This document shows, piece after piece, positions 58,000 through 64,000 of a DNA stretch of 64,000 nt. Position numbers and translations under genes: made by a program. The notes below the pieces were generated by a model. That model did not search any database, had not been told where the DNA came from, and saw nothing but the letters and a program-made list of their open reading frames with translations. The number at the start of each line of letters is the position of its first letter. The first letter of the stretch is position 1. This DNA comes from Sphaerochaeta halotolerans. GTDB taxonomy: Bacteria > Spirochaetota > Spirochaetia > Sphaerochaetales > Sphaerochaetaceae. The stretch is from positions 124,001-188,000 of the forward strand of contig NZ_QUWK01000001.1 in NCBI RefSeq assembly GCF_003429665.1, given 5' to 3'.

Positions 58000-58945
58000 G
58001 GAACGTCTGGAAGAGTATGTGCTGGTGTTCTTCGCTGAACATGGACTCCTTGGTCACCAAGGCAAAGTCCACCAACTTTTGAACCGGCCGCTTTCCTTCC
58101 AAAAGTTCCACCGCTGCAAGCACACTGCGATATCCCAAATTGAATGAGTTTACAACAACCAAGGCATCAATTACCTCGGCTTCAAGAAGCTGGATCTCAT
58201 GCTGGGTGTTCCCGAAGGCTATAAAATGAATCTTAGGATCTGGAGAGAGTGCAGCAGCAACACCATGTGCGGTGTACTCTTCCAGGGCGAATATCAGGTT
58301 GATTGAGGGATCGGCCTTGATAGCCCTTACAGCAGTATCGTGCGCAAGAACCTCTGAAGAGAAGCTGTAGGCAACTGAGTTGATCCTTGCGTTCTCCCTT
58401 TGGTGAAAAGCTGTTTCCAGGGAACCGATAAGAGCAGTCATGCTGGTGGTGTTCGGCAAGGAGCCAATGATCAAGGCATTGATGGGCTCATCTTCGCTGA
58501 AGTGGCTGAATGCGTGTTCCGCAACATGCTTTCCAATCATTTGGTAATCAGCTGTAATGAGAAAATCCGGCTCTTCCTGTAAAAGGCCGGTGTCTGCGAA
58601 CACCACCTTTATCCCTGCAGAGCGAGCCTTGCCCACCACGTGTTCCAGTTGTGTATGATGACTGGGTGATAGGATGATTGCATCGAATTCTTGTGCGATA
58701 GCTTCCTCTACAAAAGCAATCTGACCACTGTAATCCGATTCATTAACTGGGGCGAAAAACTCCAGTACAGCTCCTGTTGCCAGCCTTGCACTACGTGCGC
58801 CATTTTTCAGTGCTCCCCAGAATTCTCCTCCCTGCATCATGGTAATTACTGCAATACGGTAAGGCGTGTTGGTATCCTGCTGATTTCTGGAGCAGCCAGA
58901 GAGCAGGAGCAAGGGTATCAATAGGAGAAGAATTGTTCGTTTCAT
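57995..58945 (-). CDS. Periplasmic sugar-binding lipoprotein, sensory partner of the kinase
   Basis: A 316-residue type-1 periplasmic-binding protein with a lipoprotein signal (LLLLIPLLLLSGC, lipidated Cys18). It shows IAVITMMQGGEFWGALKNGA at the start, DAIILSPSHHTQLEHVV near residue 95, and an ADYQMIGKHVAEHAF hinge near 150. It is the last gene of a kinase/regulator operon: its ATG overlaps the kinase stop by 3-4 bp and no permease genes follow. It therefore probably presents sugar to the sensor kinase, as XylFII does for LytS in clostridia, rather than feeding a transporter. Its stop lies in the IS relic. Confidence 0.88.
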   Translation of the reverse strand: MKRTILLLLIPLLLLSGCSRNQQDTNTPYRIAVITMMQGGEFWGALKNGARSARLATGAVLEFFAPVNESDYSGQIAFVEEAIAQEFDAIILSPSHHTQLEHVVGKARSAGIKVVFADTGLLQEEPDFLITADYQMIGKHVAEHAFSHFSEDEPINALIIGSLPNTTSMTALIGSLETAFHQRENARINSVAYSFSSEVLAHDTAVRAIKADPSINLIFALEEYTAHGVAAALSPDPKIHFIAFGNTQHEIQLLEAEVIDALVVVNSFNLGYRSVLAAVELLEGKRPVQKLVDFALVTKESMFSEEHQHILFQTFQ

Positions 58946-60708
58946 CAGTGTGCCACCTTGATCGGTTGGATGGGGTCCTGTTCAGGAATGACCAGCCTTA
59001 CCAGAGTCCCCACATCCAGTTCACTGGATATCTCCAGACCATAGTCCGACCCATAATAGAGTTGGATTCTCTGATGCACATTACGGACCCCGATTCCCTC
59101 ACCATTCTTTTGGGAAGGACTGGACATGGTCAGAATGGTATTCAGTCTCTGTTCATCCATACCTACTCCGTTGTCCCTGATTTCAATGATTACTGCTCCT
59201 GGTTTCTTCTTGAACACCTTGATATCAAGGTGTCCCATTTCCTGCAGGTATTTTATGCCATGGTAGATGGCATTTTCCACGATAGGTTGGACGATCAACT
59301 TTATGGTGGGTAGGTTCTCAACACCTGGTTCCATGTCGATGGAGAACTGAAATTTATCCCGATAACGGATCTGTTGGATAATGAGATAGTTCCTTACATG
59401 TTCCAGTTCCTCACCAAGGGTGATTATATCCCTTCCCTTACTGATGGATATCCTAAATAATCTTGCCAAGGCGGTAACCATGGTGATGACACCGCTCGTA
59501 TCGTTTTGTTCAGCCATCCAGACGACCGAGTCGAGGGTGTTGTAGAGGAAATGAGGATTAATCTTTGCTTGCAGTGCATCAAGCTCGAACTTGCGCTTCA
59601 TCTCCTGGCTTTTGACGATGTCATCCATCAGTTGCCTGATGCGTTGCACCATCGCGGCAAATGTTTGGGAGAGCGCTGCAACCTCCTGGTTTCCCCCTAC
59701 AGTCGGGGGGGACGAGAAGTCACCACGCTCCACACTGTTCATCAGTCTTTCAAGTTCCTTGATTGGTCTGCTGATATATGCAGAAACAGTGCGTGCGATG
59801 AGTATGGTTGTAATGATACAGAAGGCAAGGATGATGAGCATAACGGTGGTGTACTGATCGAGTCCTGCCATCAATTCGTCCATATATGCTACCCCGACGA
59901 TTCTCCATCGAGCGTTGTTCACTGTGTCTATGATGACCAGACGTTCCCTTCCTTCGAATGTGTTGGTAAAGGTTCCGAAGATATGTTCCTGGACTGATTC
60001 AATATCTTCGTTGAAGAGATTCGAGTTAATCAGTTGTTGGTAAGGGTGGTACACAATCTTCCCATTGTTGTCTATGAAGTAGACATAGCCGCTGGATCCC
60101 AGTTTTGCACTTTGGCAGAGTTCGCTTACGGCCCAGGAGTTCATGTCGATGAGGAGCAATCCTTGGCTGAGTTCTCCCTGTTTGTTGGTGTAGCTGATCT
60201 GTTGGCTGTAGGTAATGACCCAAGGGTAGCTGGAGGTGAACAATTGTTGTACATGGGGGCCGGTGAAGTAGAAGTTTCCCTCTCCTCCGATGGCACGGGT
60301 GAACCATGTTTGGCCAAGGATCTCCTCTGTTGGGCGGCGGGGAGCATCGCTGGTGGAGAGCAATGTTTCTCCTCCAAGGTCGAAGAGGACGAGGCAAACA
60401 ATATCCTGGCGGCTGTCAACAATGGATCGTAGGCGGTTTTCAATCTCTTCCCTGGGAAGAATGTTAGTCTGTTTGGCAAGATCTCGAGCATAGGTGGCTA
60501 TGGTGAGAATATCGTTGGTGTAATAACTCAGGTTAGCATTTACCTGTCGAACAATCTCTCTTGTTGAGACAGTGGCATTCTCTTTGATCCGGGAGGAGAA
60601 CTGACTGTACAGGATTGCTGAGATCAAGAGGGTGAAGGAGATGGAAACTACCGCAATTGCAAAAGTCAGGAGGGTCATGATGGAGTACGGTTGCTTCTTC
60701 CTCTTCAT
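58945..60708 (-). CDS. YesM-type sensor histidine kinase
   Basis: A 587-residue membrane kinase. Transmembrane helices lie at about 11-35 and 288-308. The extracytoplasmic part in between looks like a dCache/Cache sensor domain. A HAMP domain covers 305-360 (YISRPIKELERLMNSVERGDF). The His_kinase domain has H386 in AKINPHFLYNTLDSVVWMAEQ, and the C-terminal ATPase reads VQPIVENAIYHG and IRDNGVGMDEQRL. Overlapping starts and stops with both neighbours (4 bp each) make a tightly coupled unit. It most likely phosphorylates the AraC-type regulator in response to a sugar-loaded lipoprotein. Confidence 0.93.
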   Translation of the reverse strand: MKRKKQPYSIMTLLTFAIAVVSISFTLLISAILYSQFSSRIKENATVSTREIVRQVNANLSYYTNDILTIATYARDLAKQTNILPREEIENRLRSIVDSRQDIVCLVLFDLGGETLLSTSDAPRRPTEEILGQTWFTRAIGGEGNFYFTGPHVQQLFTSSYPWVITYSQQISYTNKQGELSQGLLLIDMNSWAVSELCQSAKLGSSGYVYFIDNNGKIVYHPYQQLINSNLFNEDIESVQEHIFGTFTNTFEGRERLVIIDTVNNARWRIVGVAYMDELMAGLDQYTTVMLIILAFCIITTILIARTVSAYISRPIKELERLMNSVERGDFSSPPTVGGNQEVAALSQTFAAMVQRIRQLMDDIVKSQEMKRKFELDALQAKINPHFLYNTLDSVVWMAEQNDTSGVITMVTALARLFRISISKGRDIITLGEELEHVRNYLIIQQIRYRDKFQFSIDMEPGVENLPTIKLIVQPIVENAIYHGIKYLQEMGHLDIKVFKKKPGAVIIEIRDNGVGMDEQRLNTILTMSSPSQKNGEGIGVRNVHQRIQLYYGSDYGLEISSELDVGTLVRLVIPEQDPIQPIKVAH

Positions 60709-62312
60709 CGGTTAGCCTGTCTATACTGACTGGGTGATACCCCCACATGCCGCTTGAAACTGAAACTAAAGTAGTTGGGTTCTGAAAACCCAACCGCTTG
60801 TGCAATTTCATAGGTTTTTCCTTCAGTCTTGACCAACAACTCTTTCGCACGGTCCATACGCATTGCAGTCAGGTACTGTACGAAACTCAATCCGACTTCC
60901 TTCTTGAAGGTGGAGCTGAAGTAGGAAGGGCTGACCCCAATCATTTCACAAATCTCTTCAAGACCGAATCCGGGTTCAGTGAAGTGCTTCGTTATCAGGG
61001 ATTTTGCCTTCCCTATGAACTGGATATGGGAGATTTCTCTCTGTCCGGCTATCTTCTCCCTGATTCCCAGACAGACATGGGTGAACCAGCGCCGTGCTTT
61101 CCCCAGGGTGGTGAGCGAGGCGAGCTCCGCAAAAAGGTTCCTTCCTTCCTCTTCGGAGAAAGCAAAGAGCGTATATCCATAGCTGTGGGCCAGATCCTGC
61201 AGAGAGACAGCTAGGGAGAGGACAAGCTCCTGAATCTGGGTAAGGCTGAGTGAAGCGAGTGCTTCCCCGAATAGATTGGAAACTGCTTCACTGACCTGTT
61301 GCTCGTTTCCCGTCTTAACCGAAAGTACTACATTGGCCTGCAATTCCTGGAGGGCTCCAGGTAGCTCTTCGGGAGAATCACTTTCCAGGTCAGTGATGAA
61401 CAAGAGAGATTGCTCTGGGTAACAAGAACTGTAGTTGAGAGCCCTGAGTGCCTGTCTGTAGGATTGAGAGATTGCTGAGGGCTTATGAACCTGGTTCCCA
61501 ATTCCAAGTACCACAGGGAAGTTGTACTTCTCCAGGTAGGCTTGGACCTGTTCAGCTTTGCGATAGGTCTGTTTCTTGAACACTGCATCATAGTGTGCTT
61601 GGCCATGGCTTTTGGCACTGAAGATGATGGCTATCTGATTTTCAAATTGGAAAACCAGAGATCCTTCCTCCTTTTTGCATACCTCATCAACTACCTCGAA
61701 TATTGCCAATGTCTGCAGTGGATCATTCTGGAGGTGGTCACTTTCTATAAGAGCAACCATGAATTCATCTTTATCAAGATCAAGGCCATACTCCCTTGCC
61801 TTGGAGATCAGGTTCTGGTCAGTGGTTGCTTGTGTGGTGGTTAGGAGCGAGAGTAGGAATTTTTCCCTGATAAGGGGAAGTGCTTGTTGGTAGACCTCTT
61901 TCAGTCTTTCTTGGTCCTGTGTTCTTTTAATTTCTTGGTCCAAACGATTACTCAAACGTTCCAATAACTCGCAAAGATCAGCAACAGAGACTGGTTTTAG
62001 GACATATTCACTGACATCATAGTGCATTGCTTGCTGGGCATAGGTGAACTCATCATATCCACTGAGTATTACCAAGGTGGTTGCAGGATGGACAAGTCGG
62101 ATTTCCTTGATTAGATCCATACCGTCAAGGTAGGGCATCCTGATATCGGTTATGACGACATCGGGATGAAGGTCCTCAACCAGCTCAAGAGCTTCTATTC
62201 CATTTCCTGCTTCTCCGACCACTGTGAAGTTATACCGCTCCCACGGGGTGCGGGAGCGAATTCCTTCTCGTACAGCAGACTCATCATCAACCAGAAGTAT
62301 TGAATACGGCAT
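60705..62312 (-). CDS. YesN-type response regulator with AraC output domain
   Basis: A regulator of about 535 residues, first gene of the sensory operon. The receiver (1-120) has acidic pair DDE at 9-11, phospho-aspartate D56 in VVITDIRMP and the lysine in YVLKPVS. The middle 300 residues are a YesN-type linker. The last 100 form two AraC helix-turn-helices (LEEICEMIGVSPSYFSSTFKKEVG and YEIAQAVGFSEPNYFSFSFKRHVG). The start at 62312 gives MPYSILLVDDE; the open frame runs a little further and would overlap the nitroreductase end. Likely targets are the sugar-uptake genes next door (mgl). Confidence 0.92.
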   Translation of the reverse strand: MPYSILLVDDESAVREGIRSRTPWERYNFTVVGEAGNGIEALELVEDLHPDVVITDIRMPYLDGMDLIKEIRLVHPATTLVILSGYDEFTYAQQAMHYDVSEYVLKPVSVADLCELLERLSNRLDQEIKRTQDQERLKEVYQQALPLIREKFLLSLLTTTQATTDQNLISKAREYGLDLDKDEFMVALIESDHLQNDPLQTLAIFEVVDEVCKKEEGSLVFQFENQIAIIFSAKSHGQAHYDAVFKKQTYRKAEQVQAYLEKYNFPVVLGIGNQVHKPSAISQSYRQALRALNYSSCYPEQSLLFITDLESDSPEELPGALQELQANVVLSVKTGNEQQVSEAVSNLFGEALASLSLTQIQELVLSLAVSLQDLAHSYGYTLFAFSEEEGRNLFAELASLTTLGKARRWFTHVCLGIREKIAGQREISHIQFIGKAKSLITKHFTEPGFGLEEICEMIGVSPSYFSSTFKKEVGLSFVQYLTAMRMDRAKELLVKTEGKTYEIAQAVGFSEPNYFSFSFKRHVGVSPSQYRQANR

Positions 62313-62353
62313 AGCTACCATGGTAGAGGGAAACGAGGGAGTAAGCAAGTTTT

Positions 62354-63139
62354 TTAGTGCCCACACCACCAGTCAAACATGACACTGGTGGAGCGGTTCA
62401 TCTCCTCCATGAACGCACTGGTATGTTTTCTCAGGTAGTAGTAGTCAGCGAGTGTGCCACTGTTCTCATAGGGAAGCGCGTGTCTTGCTCTTCTCTGCTC
62501 CTCATGCTCCTTATAGGCATTTCCCAATACCTCAATATGGGGTTCCTCATATCGATTTTCCATGAAGATTGAAGAGGCGGGACAACGGGGGGTCAATTTT
62601 ATGGGGCCTTTCCCTTTGGGGTAGCCGAAAATAAGCATGCAGGCAGGGATGGTGTACTGCTTCAGCTCTAGGAGGTCTTTCAGGTTCTCAAAATGCTCGA
62701 TAACGTCCCCGATGTAACAGGAGCCTATGCCGAGGGCTTCTGCGGCCACTACGGCGTTCTGTGCAGCTATGATGGCATCCTGCATGCAGAGATGCAGGTC
62801 TCCAAGTCCTGGTTTTCGATAGGAAACATGCTTTTGCTCTTTGCCTCTCTCAACAGCACCGCTTTCATGGAAATAATTCACCCACTTCTGCATGTCGGCG
62901 AGGAATACCCAGACCAATGGGGCCTTGCTGATCATAGTTTGGTTGTCACAAATTCCAGCTAGGGTTTTCTTTTTATCACTGTTGTTGACCTCAATGACTG
63001 AGTAGAGTGCCATATTTCCTGCCGTAGGGGCACGAAGGGTTGCCTGTTTCAGGAGCGAGAGATGCTCCTCCTCGATGGGCCGCTCCTGAAAGGCGCGGAC
63101 GCTCCGTCGATTGTTCAATAGTTTCAATGTTTCTTGCAT
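62354..63139 (-). CDS. Nitroreductase-family flavoprotein
   Basis: A 261-residue FMN enzyme of the nitroreductase (NfsA/FRP-like) family. The start NNRRSVRAFQERPIEEEHLSLL and LRAPTAGNMALYS carry the FMN phosphate contacts, and AAEALGIGSCYIGDV and LIFGYPKGKG complete the flavin site. The substrate is unknown; relatives reduce nitro compounds or flavins. The ATG at 63139 lacks a ribosome site. TATACT (63146-63151, minus strand) lies 6 nt upstream, so it is another leaderless candidate. The response-regulator gene begins 42 bp downstream on the same strand. Confidence 0.9.
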   Translation of the reverse strand: MQETLKLLNNRRSVRAFQERPIEEEHLSLLKQATLRAPTAGNMALYSVIEVNNSDKKKTLAGICDNQTMISKAPLVWVFLADMQKWVNYFHESGAVERGKEQKHVSYRKPGLGDLHLCMQDAIIAAQNAVVAAEALGIGSCYIGDVIEHFENLKDLLELKQYTIPACMLIFGYPKGKGPIKLTPRCPASSIFMENRYEEPHIEVLGNAYKEHEEQRRARHALPYENSGTLADYYYLRKHTSAFMEEMNRSTSVMFDWWCGH

Positions 63140-63217
63140 GGCTAGAGTATACGGCACTGTGGATGCTTCTTCCAGTGGAGATATACAAATCAGATAGAAT
63201 GCTCTATCCTATATGGT

Positions 63218-64000
63218 ATGAAAAGTGTGAAGGCATATCGCTATCGATGGTTGATTCTACTCTCATTGGTACTTCAGATTCTCTCGGTGGAGGTCCATTG
63301 GCTCAACCTTTCTCCAGTGGGTAGAGTTGCAAATGAATACTATGCGTCCCAACTAACACTCACCTACGCTCGTCCAGTGGACTTGCTCTCATTGACGTAT
63401 CTTGTAGTTTTTGTGGTGGCGAGCATCCCCGCATCCTATTTATTGCACCGCCTCGGTATCCGCACGGCTACGTGGATAGCTAGTGGGTTGATCATATTCG
63501 GTTCCATGACCAAGTGGCTCTATCTCCCTACATTTTCACTGGTTCTCCTTGGTCAGTTTATCCTTGCCATTGGACAGGCTTTGGTTCTCACCAGTATCAC
63601 CGAGATTGTCAGCCGTTGGTTTCCCATCCGTGAGCGTGGTATGGCAGTTGGTATTACCAGTGCCAGTCAATATTTATCGCTTGCCGTGGTAATGATTCTT
63701 TCTCCAATCCTGGTTGTGACCAAGGCAAATGATCCCTCATGGGGGAGTGGCTTTGAGGAGTTGATGCGTTTCTATGCAATTCTCAGTTCTACCCTTGCCC
63801 TTGTTGCAGCCATTCTGATTAGGGAAAATCCACCTTCTCCATCTTCCGCTCTTCCAACCAACAACAAGGTGCACTATAAATCCTCATTCAGAGCAATCAA
63901 TGCCATTCCCTCTCTTCGTGGGTTGATGATTATCTTTGCAATTGGCTGGGGTGTTCTGATGACTTTATTCATTAAGATTGATGAAATCAGTGAGTTGCTT
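63218..64000 (+). CDS. MFS transporter, N-terminal part (open at window end)
   Basis: A 261-codon open frame running off the right edge. It encodes at least seven hydrophobic helices, starting MKSVKAYRYRWLILLSLVLQILSVEVHWL. The helix 2-3 region (VVASIPASYLLHRLGIRTATWIASGLI) and helix 5 region (WFPIRERGMAVGITSASQYL) are typical of the major facilitator superfamily, with some likeness to the FLVCR-type subgroup. The ATG at 63218 has no ribosome site. A TATCCT (63205-63210) with TATACA 17 nt upstream ends 7 nt before it. It diverges from the nitroreductase gene with 78 bp between starts. Confidence 0.82.
   Translation, partial: MKSVKAYRYRWLILLSLVLQILSVEVHWLNLSPVGRVANEYYASQLTLTYARPVDLLSLTYLVVFVVASIPASYLLHRLGIRTATWIASGLIIFGSMTKWLYLPTFSLVLLGQFILAIGQALVLTSITEIVSRWFPIRERGMAVGITSASQYLSLAVVMILSPILVVTKANDPSWGSGFEELMRFYAILSSTLALVAAILIRENPPSPSSALPTNNKVHYKSSFRAINAIPSLRGLMIIFAIGWGVLMTLFIKIDEISELL

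Noticed and set aside
1-64000. CRISPR array, prophage, rRNA or tRNA genes
   Set aside because: No regularly spaced repeats, phage structural genes or conserved RNA-gene signatures were seen on either strand.

Overview
The window looks like chromosome from an anaerobic, free-living spirochaete, most likely Sphaerochaeta or a close relative. Three solute-binding signal peptides end in an AQG(x)nE-type junction that is common in Treponema and Sphaerochaeta. The gene content is that of a fermentative sugar user: pyruvate:ferredoxin oxidoreductase, B12-dependent ribonucleotide reductase, B12-dependent methionine synthase, Mgl-type sugar uptake and a split transketolase. No rRNA, tRNA or CRISPR array was seen, so the taxonomic call rests on gene content and style only.

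Layout: 1-4300 is a visibly AT-rich block with a sugar ABC transporter (binding protein, permease, ATPase) read leftwards and a divergent LacI regulator. From 4.3 kb the base composition becomes balanced. Region 4.4-12.1 kb holds pth and, divergent from it, a sulfur/methionine operon: NIF3-insert-like protein, DUF39 homocysteine-forming protein, NIL-ferredoxin, COG2122 protein, MetH and MetF. Together these can make homocysteine from aspartate semialdehyde and sulfide and methylate it to methionine. Region 12.1-17.8 kb has nth, a DAHP synthase-prephenate dehydratase fusion, a DUF4416 protein, a lipoprotein, L-serine dehydratase and a small exported protein. Region 18.2-20.8 kb is a metal-handling cluster (Ric-like protein, P1B ATPase with a CPG motif, HMA metallochaperone) with the same dyad in front of both transcription units. 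LeuS and a CNNM/CorC protein follow.

Region 25-29.9 kb is accessory in flavour: a Fic protein with repeated operator-like motifs, an FMN reductase, a dead IS200/IS605 tnpB element, CorA and a YhhN protein. Region 30-35.5 kb has topoisomerase IV subunits, an RluA-type pseudouridine synthase and an aldo/keto reductase. Region 35.6-40.6 kb is a sugar-phosphate operon (racemase-fold protein, split transketolase, transaldolase, cupin, GntR regulator). It carries a scar where a whole TRAP transporter has been deleted.

Region 40.6-53 kb holds a receiver-PPDK_N protein of unknown role, gdhA, nrdJ under paired NrdR boxes, an MFS carrier and nifJ. Region 53.1-58 kb has a cytoplasmic-type pectinesterase and mglBAC. 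Reading back towards mgl is a three-gene sensory operon (AraC-type response regulator, YesM-type kinase, periplasmic binding lipoprotein). A tiny relic of the IS605 element sits exactly between the two. A nitroreductase and the start of an MFS carrier close the window. Several genes have a -10 hexamer only 6-8 nt from the start codon and no Shine-Dalgarno sequence, which suggests leaderless transcripts.
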